Shown piece after piece: positions 57,517 to 64,000 of a stretch of 64,000 nt of DNA. This DNA comes from Knoellia sp031844405 (GTDB taxonomy: Bacteria > Actinomycetota > Actinomycetes > Actinomycetales > Dermatophilaceae). How positions within the stretch are numbered: position 1 is the first letter of the stretch; every line of letters begins with the position of its first letter. Both the position numbers and the translations under genes were made by a program. The notes under the pieces are model-generated. The model saw nothing but the letters and a program-made list of their open reading frames with translations, had not been told where the DNA came from and ran no database searches. Location of the stretch: NCBI GenBank assembly GCA_031844405.1, contig JAUZVC010000004.1, positions 124,001 to 188,000 of the forward strand, written 5' to 3'.

Positions 57517-58169
57517 GCCTCCGGCCGCCGGTCGCGGGCAGCCGCGCGAGCCGCCTTCTTGGCCATCGCCCGCGGGCTCGTGCGCCGCAGCCGGAAGGCG
57601 TCGACGGCGTAGTCGACGCCGGTGACCACCGTGACGACGAGGGCGGCGACGAGCGTGACCCACGCGACGAGGTCGAGCGCGCCGCTGAACGGCAGCGAGA
57701 ACCGCGGGATGACGAAGAAGCCCAGGGCGAGTGCCTGGAGCAGGGTCTTGACCTTGCCGCCACGGCCCGCGGCCATGACGCCGTGCCGGATGACCCAGAA
57801 GCGCATCGCCGTGATGCCCCACTCGCGCACCGTGATGACGACGGTGATCCACCACGGGATGTCGCCGATCATCGAGAGGCCGACGAGGGCCATGGTCACG
57901 AGCGCCTTGTCGGCGATGGGGTCGGCGACCTTGCCGAAGTCGGTGATGAGCCCGCGGCTGCGGGCGATGTCGCCGTCGATCCGGTCGGTGACCATGGCGA
58001 TCGCGAAGACGGCGAAGGCCCACCAGCGCGCACCCGCCTGGTGACCGTCGTCCCAGAGGAGCAGCCAGCCGAAGACGGGCACGAGCAGCAGACGCAGGAC
58101 GGTGAGCCCGTTGGCGATGTTCCACGCACTGGGCGCGATGCGCGCGACCGGCGACGGCCGCTCGCTCAT
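57513..58169 (-). CDS. pgsA: CDP-diacylglycerol-glycerol-3-phosphate 3-phosphatidyltransferase
   Basis: Makes phosphatidylglycerophosphate in the cytoplasmic membrane. The 218-residue protein has the CDP-alcohol phosphotransferase motif DGDIARSRGLITDFGKVADPIADK (DGx2ARx8Gx3Dx3D) and four or more membrane segments. Actinobacteria carry several such enzymes, so the exact alcohol could differ. The ATG at 58169 overlaps the rimO stop (ATGA), and its stop overlaps cinA; the three genes form one operon. Confidence 0.92.
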   Translation of the reverse strand: MSERPSPVARIAPSAWNIANGLTVLRLLLVPVFGWLLLWDDGHQAGARWWAFAVFAIAMVTDRIDGDIARSRGLITDFGKVADPIADKALVTMALVGLSMIGDIPWWITVVITVREWGITAMRFWVIRHGVMAAGRGGKVKTLLQALALGFFVIPRFSLPFSGALDLVAWVTLVAALVVTVVTGVDYAVDAFRLRRTSPRAMAKKAARAAARDRRPEA

Positions 58170-59584
58170 GTCGCTTCCGCGACGAGGTCGATGCCCTCGG
58201 TTCCCACGACCCGGGCGACGACGGTCTCCCCCACGGCTGCGCTCACGCCGACGACGCTGGTCGTCCCGTCGACGTCGGGCCCCTGGTGCTCGCTGCGGCC
58301 GACGACGGAGGGGCGGCCGGAGCCGTCGTCGCCCTCGGTGTCGACCTCCTCGACGAGGACGCGCACGGTCTCGCCGATGCGGTCCTCGGCGCGCTGGGTG
58401 GTGAGCTCCTCGACGAGGTCGGTGATGCGGGCGACGCGCTCGGCGATGGCGTCGGGCTCGACCTTGCCGGTGAGGGTCTCGCCCTCGGTACCGTCCTCGT
58501 CGGAGTAGCCGAAGACGCCGACGACGTCGAGCCGGGCCTCGGTGAGGAACTCGGCGAGCTCGTCGACGTCGTCCTCGGTCTCGCCCGGGAAACCGACGAT
58601 GACGTTGCTCCGGATTCCGGCGAGCGGCGATCGGCGGCGCACGTCCTCGACGAGGCCGAGAAAGCTCTCGGTTCCGCCGAACCGACGCATCCGGCGGAGC
58701 AGCGGCGCGGCCGCGTGCTGGAAGGAGAGGTCGAACCACGGCATGACCTCGGGCACCGCGACCATGGCGTCGAGCAGGCCGGGACGCACCTCGGCGGGCT
58801 GGAGGTAGGAGACGCGCACCCGCTCGATGCCGTCGATGCCGGCGAGCTCGGGGAGCATCGCGTCGAGGAGGGCGAGGTCGCCGAGGTCCTTGCCGTAGGA
58901 CGTCGAGTTCTCGCTCACGAGGAAGAGCTCGCGCACGCCCTGCCCGGCCAGCCAGCGCGCCTCGTCGAGGACGTCGGTGGGGCGGCGGGAGACGAACGAC
59001 CCGCGGAACATCGGGATGGCGCAGAACGCGCAGCGCCGGTCGCAGCCGGACGCGATCTTGAGCGGCGCCCACGGCCCCGTGCCGAGCCGGGTGCGCGGAG
59101 CGGCGTGCCCGGGCAGCGCGACGTCGGCCGCGGCGTCCTGTCGGACGGCCGGCGAGAGCGGCAACAGCCTGCGGCGGTCGCTGGGCACGTGGCTCGGGAC
59201 GCTGCCGCCGTCGAGGATCGTGCGCAGGTGCGTCGACATGTCGGCGTAGGAGTCGAAGCCGAGCACCGCGTCGGCCTCGGGCAGCTCGTCGGCGAGGGTC
59301 TGGCCGTAGCGCTCGGCGAGACAGCCGACGGCGACGACCTTCTGGGTGCGCCCGTGCTCCTTGAGCTGCGAGGCTTCGAGGAGGCTGTCGATGCTGTCCT
59401 TCTTGGCCTGCTCGACGAACCCGCACGTGTTGACGACGGCGACGTCGGCGTCCGCGGCGTCCTCGACGAGGGTCCAGCCCCCGGCGGCGAGCCGACCTGC
59501 CAGCTCCTCCGAGTCGACGTCGTTGCGGGTGCACCCCAGCGTCACGACGGCCACCGAACGTGAGGTCGTCTCGGGTGCGGGCAT
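58166..59584 (-). CDS. rimO: Ribosomal protein S12 methylthiotransferase
   Basis: Radical SAM enzyme that methylthiolates Asp89 of ribosomal protein S12. The 472-residue protein has cluster ligands LGCTRND, NTCGFVEQA and VGCLAERYG, the radical SAM motif SGCDRRCAFCAIP, and a C-terminal TRAM domain. NTCGFVEQAKKDSID is RimO-specific and distinguishes it from MiaB. ATG 59584 is 6 nt from a TAGACT box (leaderless). First gene of the rimO-pgsA-cinA operon and divergent from the dipeptidase gene. Confidence 0.95.
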   Translation of the reverse strand: MPAPETTSRSVAVVTLGCTRNDVDSEELAGRLAAGGWTLVEDAADADVAVVNTCGFVEQAKKDSIDSLLEASQLKEHGRTQKVVAVGCLAERYGQTLADELPEADAVLGFDSYADMSTHLRTILDGGSVPSHVPSDRRRLLPLSPAVRQDAAADVALPGHAAPRTRLGTGPWAPLKIASGCDRRCAFCAIPMFRGSFVSRRPTDVLDEARWLAGQGVRELFLVSENSTSYGKDLGDLALLDAMLPELAGIDGIERVRVSYLQPAEVRPGLLDAMVAVPEVMPWFDLSFQHAAAPLLRRMRRFGGTESFLGLVEDVRRRSPLAGIRSNVIVGFPGETEDDVDELAEFLTEARLDVVGVFGYSDEDGTEGETLTGKVEPDAIAERVARITDLVEELTTQRAEDRIGETVRVLVEEVDTEGDDGSGRPSVVGRSEHQGPDVDGTTSVVGVSAAVGETVVARVVGTEGIDLVAEAT

Positions 59585-59596
59585 GCGGTCAGTCTA
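59582..59596 (-). promoter_or_regulatory. -10 box and leaderless start of rimO
   Basis: Minus strand TAGACT, 6 nt (GACCGC), ATG at 59584. Confidence 0.55.
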
Positions 59597-59658
59597 GGTG
59601 TCCGCCGGAGCGCTCCCCGCACCGCGCGGGCGCACGGCCGCCGCCGGCCGTCGTGACC

Positions 59659-59673
59659 TAGGTTGGGGCGATG
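59659..59673 (+). promoter_or_regulatory. -10 box and leaderless start of the dipeptidase gene
   Basis: TAGGTT (59659-59664), 6 nt (GGGGCG), ATG at 59671. Confidence 0.55.
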
Positions 59674-60861
59674 ACCTCGACCGCGCAGCGCATCTCGGAC
59701 CTGCTCTCGAGCCATCCCGTCTGGGACGGTCACAACGACCTGCCCTGGGCTGCGCGCGAGCAGGTCGGCTACGACCTCGACCGCCTCGACATCGGCAGCG
59801 GCGTCGCCACGACCCACACCGACATCCCGCGGATGCGCCGTGGTGGCATGGGCGCGCAGTTCTGGTCGGTCTACGTCGACGCGAAGTGGGCCGGCGAGAG
59901 GGCCGTCACCGCGACCCTCGAGCAGGTCGACTTCGTCCGCACCCTCACGACCCGGTATGCCGGTGAGCTGGCTTTCGCGGTCAGCGCGGCCGACGTCCGC
60001 GCGGCTCGGGAGTCGGGCTGCATCGCCTCGCTCATGGGGGCGGAGGGCGGTCACAGCATCGACAGCTCGCTCGGCGCGCTGCGGATGCTCCACGCGCTCG
60101 GCGTGAGGTACATGACGCTCACCCACAACGACAACGTGCCGTGGGCCGACTCGGCGACCGACGAGCCGGTGCTCGGTGGCCTCTCCCCCTTCGGGCACGA
60201 GGTCGTGCGTGAGATGAACCGGCTCGGCATGGCCGTCGACCTCTCCCACGTCTCCGCCGACACGATGCGGCACGCCCTCGCCACGACGCAGGCGCCGGTG
60301 ATGTTCTCGCACTCGTCGGCCCGCGCCGTCTGCGACCACCCGCGCAACGTGCCCGACGACGTCCTCGCCATGCTCGCCGGCAACGGCGGCCTCTGCATGG
60401 TCACCTTCGTCCCCAAGTTCATCTCGCCCATCGTGCGCGAGTGGGACCTCGTGGCGGCCGACGCGGCGGCGGCCGAGGACGTCCACTGGGCCGACCACAC
60501 GGCATACAGCGCCTTCCTCGAGCGCCACCGCGAGGCGCACCCGCCGCCCGAGGCGACGATCGACGACGTCGTCGCCCACCTCGAGCACGTGCGCGAGGTC
60601 GCGGGGGTCGAGCACATCGGTCTGGGCGGCGACTACGACGGCGTCGGCCGGCTCCCGGGAGGCCTTGAGGACGTCTCGTCCTACCCCCGGTTGCTCGAGG
60701 CGCTGGCCGACCGCGGCTGGTCCGACGACGACCTCGGCCGCCTCACGTGGGGCAACGCGATGCGGGTGCTCGAGGGCGTCGAGGCGACCGCCCGCGACCT
60801 CGCGGACCGCGAGCCGAGCCTGGCCCGGATCGAGGACCTCGACGGGCAACCGGCTGCCTGA
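59671..60861 (+). CDS. Membrane dipeptidase family protein (M19)
   Basis: A 396-residue dinuclear zinc dipeptidase of the renal dipeptidase family. Metal ligands visible: WDGHNDLPW (His, Asp), GAEGGHS (Glu), VDLSHVS and MFSHSSARAVCDHPRN (His). GLGGDYDGV is the conserved C-terminal motif. No signal peptide, so it is cytoplasmic despite the family name. Substrate unknown (dipeptides with D-amino acids are common). Leaderless ATG 59671. Divergent from rimO. Confidence 0.93.
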   Translation: MTSTAQRISDLLSSHPVWDGHNDLPWAAREQVGYDLDRLDIGSGVATTHTDIPRMRRGGMGAQFWSVYVDAKWAGERAVTATLEQVDFVRTLTTRYAGELAFAVSAADVRAARESGCIASLMGAEGGHSIDSSLGALRMLHALGVRYMTLTHNDNVPWADSATDEPVLGGLSPFGHEVVREMNRLGMAVDLSHVSADTMRHALATTQAPVMFSHSSARAVCDHPRNVPDDVLAMLAGNGGLCMVTFVPKFISPIVREWDLVAADAAAAEDVHWADHTAYSAFLERHREAHPPPEATIDDVVAHLEHVREVAGVEHIGLGGDYDGVGRLPGGLEDVSSYPRLLEALADRGWSDDDLGRLTWGNAMRVLEGVEATARDLADREPSLARIEDLDGQPAA

Positions 60862-60879
60862 GCGTTGCCGCGGAGCCGG

Positions 60880-61587
60880 TCAGCGCTGGTTGCGCATCAC
60901 CGTGAGCGCGACGAGGCGCGAGATGACCATCGCGACGTACATGACGCCGGCGAGCTGCTCGATGATCGCGACGGCGCGCGCCTGCGGACCGACGGGCAGG
61001 ACGTCGGAGAGACCGACGCTCGTGAGGTTGGCGCCGGAGAGGTAGAGCAGCTCGAGGAAGGACCGTTGCGCCCCGTCGGTGTGCCCGACGAAGGAGCCCG
61101 GCCAGAGCTCCTGCACACCGAGGAAGAGGTAGGTGAACGCGAAGAGCAGCACCGTGAACGCCGCGCCCACCGCGAAGAGCTCGTCCTTGGTCACCCAGGC
61201 GTCCTCGAACATGTAGGAGACGAGCCCGTATGCCGTGTAGAAGTAGAAGAGCGACAGCGCGATGTGGGCCAGCGCGACGACGAGGGTGTTGTCGGTCGAG
61301 ATCGACGACCAGACCTCGAGGACGCCCGCGGGCAGGCCCAGGCCGACCGACAGCCAGGTCAACGCTGGCGTGCTGCGCACCGTGAAGACCGCGATGATGA
61401 GCGCACAGAGACTGAGGACGGTGAGCGCGACCCGGCCGAACTCGAGGTCCTGCAGCCACGGCAGCAGGACGATGACGACGAGCTGCACGCCGAGGAGGAA
61501 GGCCGACGGCTGTTTGCGGAGCACCGCCCGCCAGCGCTGCGCGCGGGTCGGCGGCTCGCGCAGGTCGTCCCAGACACTCGTCTCCAT
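60880..61587 (-). CDS. Two-TM potassium-channel-like ion channel with divergent filter
   Basis: A 235-residue membrane protein with about six hydrophobic segments; the C-terminal pair with the pore loop matches Ion_trans_2. The filter position reads LTSVGLSDVLP, where potassium channels have T(T/V)VGYGDxxP, so Tyr-Gly is replaced by Leu-Ser. Selectivity is therefore unclear. ATG 61587 is 7 nt from TAGAGT (leaderless); GTG 61596 lies within that box. Convergent with the dipeptidase gene and divergent from the MauE-like gene. Confidence 0.75.
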   Translation of the reverse strand: METSVWDDLREPPTRAQRWRAVLRKQPSAFLLGVQLVVIVLLPWLQDLEFGRVALTVLSLCALIIAVFTVRSTPALTWLSVGLGLPAGVLEVWSSISTDNTLVVALAHIALSLFYFYTAYGLVSYMFEDAWVTKDELFAVGAAFTVLLFAFTYLFLGVQELWPGSFVGHTDGAQRSFLELLYLSGANLTSVGLSDVLPVGPQARAVAIIEQLAGVMYVAMVISRLVALTVMRNQR

Positions 61588-61600
61588 GGGCGTCACTCTA
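61585..61600 (-). promoter_or_regulatory. -10 box and leaderless start of the ion channel gene
   Basis: Minus strand TAGAGT, 7 nt (GACGCCC), ATG at 61587. Confidence 0.5.
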
Positions 61601-61628
61601 AGCGCCGGACGGTGGGGCGACGCCGACC

Positions 61629-61643
61629 TAGGATGACGACATG
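61629..61643 (+). promoter_or_regulatory. -10 box and leaderless start of the MauE-like gene
   Basis: TAGGAT (61629-61634), 6 nt (GACGAC), ATG at 61641. Confidence 0.55.
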
Positions 61644-62714
61644 CAGCACCCTGCGTGGGTTCTCGCCCCCCTCGCGCTCGTCGCCGTGCTCGGGTTCAGC
61701 GCGAGCAGCAAGCTCGGCCGCGGCGAGACCCTGCGCACCATCGTCCGCAACCTCGAGCTGCCGGACTGGGTGCTCCCCCGGGCGCTGGCGCGGGCGGTCC
61801 CCGGCATCGAGCTCGTCCTCGCGGTCCTCCTCCTCGCGCCGTCAGAGCCCCTCTTCACCGCGGCGGCCGTTGCCACGCTCGGCCTCATGCTCGTCTACTG
61901 GGCACTCATCGCCCGGGGCCTCACCCTCACGCCGAGGCCGCAGTGCGGCTGCTTCGGGCAGGTCGGCGACCAGAGCATCTCGGGCCGCACCCTGACCCGC
62001 AACACCCTCCTCGTCGGCGCGGCCGCTGCCACCGTGGCGCTGGCGGTGTCGGGACGCACCGTCTGGTCGCTGTGGGACGGAGCCGACCGCGGCGACCACC
62101 TGTGGCTCGCCCTCGCGGCCGGCGCCTGCCTGCTCACCGGCCTCGTGGTGGCCCGACGACAGAGCCACGTGCAAGCCAGCCACGTCCCAGCCCCATCGGC
62201 GTCCACGGTCGAGCAGTGGCGCCGCCCACGCCCGGACACGCCGGTCGACCACGGGCGGAACGGCGTCGACGACGACGCCGTCCTCGACTACGAGCGCGTG
62301 CCCATTCCCACGCTGGTCCTCCACGACCCGGCGTCCGGGCCGGCGACGCTGGCCGAGCTGGCGTCGGAACGGGCGCAGCTGCTGGTCTTCGTCAACTGTT
62401 ACTGCGTCTCCACCCAGGTGGTGGCGTCCAACATCGGCACCTGGAGGGCGCGGCTTCCCGCCATCGACGTCCGGGTGGTCTTCTCGGTCCCCTACGACGC
62501 CTCACGTCTCGTCGAACCCGTGGAGGCTCCGCTCCTGGACCACGCGGCGCTCGCCTGGTTCGGGCTCGGGCTCGTGCAGTCGCCGGCAGCGGTGCTCTGC
62601 GGCGCGGACGGCCTGCTCGCCGCCGGACCCGTCAACGGCCAGGACGCGGTGCTGCGGCTGCTCGACGACATCGAGACGGAGCTGGCCGAGGCCTCCGCAC
62701 CGACAGAGGTGTGA
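61641..62714 (+). CDS. MauE/DoxX-type membrane protein with C-terminal thioredoxin-like domain
   Basis: A 357-residue protein. Residues 1-170 are a four-helix MauE/DoxX-like domain (LAPLALVAVLGFSASSKLGRGETLRTIVRNLELPDWVLPRALARAVPGIELVLAVLLL) with a CGCFG pair (PQCGCFGQVGDQSISGRTLTRNTLLV), typical of redox-coupled family members. The C-terminal ~130 residues look like a thioredoxin-fold domain (IPTLVLHDPASGPATLAELASERAQLLVFVNCYCVSTQVV), with cysteines NCYC in the position of CxxC. It may supply or accept disulfide electrons; the partner is unknown. Leaderless ATG 61641. Confidence 0.8.
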   Translation: MQHPAWVLAPLALVAVLGFSASSKLGRGETLRTIVRNLELPDWVLPRALARAVPGIELVLAVLLLAPSEPLFTAAAVATLGLMLVYWALIARGLTLTPRPQCGCFGQVGDQSISGRTLTRNTLLVGAAAATVALAVSGRTVWSLWDGADRGDHLWLALAAGACLLTGLVVARRQSHVQASHVPAPSASTVEQWRRPRPDTPVDHGRNGVDDDAVLDYERVPIPTLVLHDPASGPATLAELASERAQLLVFVNCYCVSTQVVASNIGTWRARLPAIDVRVVFSVPYDASRLVEPVEAPLLDHAALAWFGLGLVQSPAAVLCGADGLLAAGPVNGQDAVLRLLDDIETELAEASAPTEV

Positions 62715-62732
62715 CGCGGTCCAGCGAGACGC

Positions 62733-64000
62733 TCACCGCCGACCGGTGAGCTCCCAGGCGTCCTCGCTGTCGTCCTCGTCGTCGTCCCACGACTCGACCT
62801 GCGGACGCCGCTCCAGGTCGGCCGCGACGGCGTCGGTGCCGTAGCGGTCGGCGGTCGGCTGAGGCGCGGCGGCCGGCTGCCCGGCTTCCTCGTCGTAGCC
62901 GGAGTCCGCGTCCTCGGCCTCGCGGTCGAAGGCCTCCTCAGCCTGCGGCACGTCCTCGCCCCGCATGATCGCCAGCGTGGTGGCGAGGTCGTCGGGGCGC
63001 ACGAGCACGTCGCGGGCCTTGGAGCCCTCCGACGGGCCGACGACGCCGCGCGACTCGAGCAGGTCCATGAGCCGACCGGCCTTGGCGAACCCGACGCGCA
63101 GCTTGCGCTGGAGCATCGAGGTCGAGCCGAACTGCGTCGTCACGACGAGCTCGGTGGCCTGCAGCAGCAGGTCGAGGTCGTCGCCGATGTCGTCGTCGAT
63201 CTGCTTCTTGGCCGCGACGACCGTGACGTCCTCGCGGTAGGTCGGCTTGAGCTGGCCGGTGACGTGCCCGACGATCTCCTGGATCTCGGACTCGGTGACC
63301 CACGCGCCCTGGACGCGCATCGGCTTGCTCGCACCCATGGGGAGGAAGAGCCCGTCACCCTGACCGAGCAGCTTCTCGGCGCCCGGCTGGTCGAGGACGA
63401 CGCGGCTGTCGGCGAGCGACGACGTCGCGAACGCCATGCGGCTCGGCACGTTGGCCTTGATGAGGCCGGTGACGACGTCGACCGACGGGCGCTGCGTCGC
63501 GAGGACGAGGTGGATGCCGGCGGCGCGCGCGAGCTGCGTGATGCGGACGATCGACTCCTCGACGTCGCGCGGGGCGACCATCATGAGGTCCGCGAGCTCG
63601 TCGACGACGACGAGCAGGTAGGGGTAGGGCTGGATGACCCGCTCGGAGCCGGGCAGCGGCTGGACCTTGCCCGACTTCACCGCCTTGTTGAAGTCGTCGA
63701 CGTGCTTGTAGCCGTAGTTGGCGAGGTCGTCGTAGCGCGCGTCCATCTCGCGCACGACCCACTGGAGTGCCTCGGCGGCCTTCTTGGGGTTGGTGATGAT
63801 CGGCGTGATGAGGTGCGGGATCCCCTCGTATGCCGTGAGCTCGACGCGCTTGGGGTCGACGAGCACCATGCGCACCTCGTCCGGCGTCGACCGCATGAGC
63901 ACCGAGGTGATCATCGAGTTGACGAAGGACGACTTGCCCGAGCCGGTGGCGCCGGCGACGAGGAGGTGCGGCATCTTGGCGAGGTTGGCGATGACGTAGC
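62733..64000 (-). CDS. ftsK: DNA translocase FtsK (C-terminal part)
   Basis: Septal DNA pump that clears the chromosome terminus at division. Only the 3' part is in the window (about 420 residues). It has the Walker A AGATGSGKSS, Walker B LLVVVDELADL, the ATPase core (RITQLARAAGIHLVLATQRPSVDVVTGLIKANVPSRMAF), then the gamma winged-helix domain (GSTSMLQRKLRVGFAKAGRLMDLLESRGVVGPSEGSKARDVLV) and an acidic tail (DDDEDDSEDAWELTGRR). It ends the conserved ftsK-rimO-pgsA-cinA-clgR-recA neighbourhood. Start and N-terminal membrane domain lie beyond the right edge. Confidence 0.95.
   Translation of the reverse strand, partial: YVIANLAKMPHLLVAGATGSGKSSFVNSMITSVLMRSTPDEVRMVLVDPKRVELTAYEGIPHLITPIITNPKKAAEALQWVVREMDARYDDLANYGYKHVDDFNKAVKSGKVQPLPGSERVIQPYPYLLVVVDELADLMMVAPRDVEESIVRITQLARAAGIHLVLATQRPSVDVVTGLIKANVPSRMAFATSSLADSRVVLDQPGAEKLLGQGDGLFLPMGASKPMRVQGAWVTESEIQEIVGHVTGQLKPTYREDVTVVAAKKQIDDDIGDDLDLLLQATELVVTTQFGSTSMLQRKLRVGFAKAGRLMDLLESRGVVGPSEGSKARDVLVRPDDLATTLAIMRGEDVPQAEEAFDREAEDADSGYDEEAGQPAAAPQPTADRYGTDAVAADLERRPQVESWDDDEDDSEDAWELTGRR

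Overview
The window is about 64 kb of very GC-rich chromosome (roughly 70% by eye) from an actinobacterium. The gene order and start-site style fit Micrococcales, perhaps an Intrasporangiaceae-like genus; that placement is inference. Two blocks conserved across Actinobacteria frame it. The left block (1-14,200) carries dnaJ, hrcA, hemW, lepA, rpsT and holA. The right block (30,400-64,000) carries hflX, dapF, miaA, def, miaB, recX, recA, a DUF3046 gene, clgR, cinA, pgsA, rimO and ftsK. dnaJ is cut by the left edge and ftsK by the right edge. I see no rRNA, tRNA, CRISPR array, transposase or integrase.

Layout. 1-1,700: hrcA-dnaJ heat-shock operon with a CIRCE operator that also covers the promoter of a divergent DUF3097 gene. 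1,700-14,200: housekeeping genes (hemW, lepA, rpsT, holA) mixed with small metabolic and redox enzymes. 14,200-16,100: an ECF sigma (SigE family) and a membrane partner. 16,200-24,700: DinG-like helicase, a large GH63-type glycosidase, a membrane protein and a DUF3516 DExH helicase. 24,740-29,360: a lower-GC island with a HEPN-STAND-TPR protein, an HNH-like zinc protein and a small zinc-ribbon protein; it looks like a horizontally acquired defence locus. 30,400-40,100: tRNA modification, peptidoglycan precursor and protein maturation genes. 40,300-46,000: yceI, recX-recA with a LexA-type SOS box, RNase HI fusion, nitronate monooxygenase. 46,000-56,000: regulator-MFS pair, Lhr helicase, Nei glycosylase and a large secreted metalloprotease. 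56,000-64,000: clgR, cinA, pgsA, rimO, dipeptidase, ion channel, MauE/DoxX protein and ftsK.

Most unusual signals. (1) A tandem pair of about 90-nt structured elements at 5,748-6,075. Each has a promoter-like start and three hairpins, and the differences between copies preserve the pairing; they are candidate twin small RNAs. (2) A 7-mer, GGCATAC/GTATGCC, found about 44 times. It occurs in all reading frames, even where it needs rare codons, and twice as a perfect inverted repeat between genes; its density resembles DNA-uptake sequences. (3) The HEPN-STAND island. (4) A dispersed inverted repeat present twice. (5) Sixteen genes whose start codon lies 6-7 nt after a TANNNT box, i.e. leaderless transcripts. 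DNA repair and genome maintenance are strongly represented (recA, recX, lhr, dinG-like, nei, holA, ftsK).
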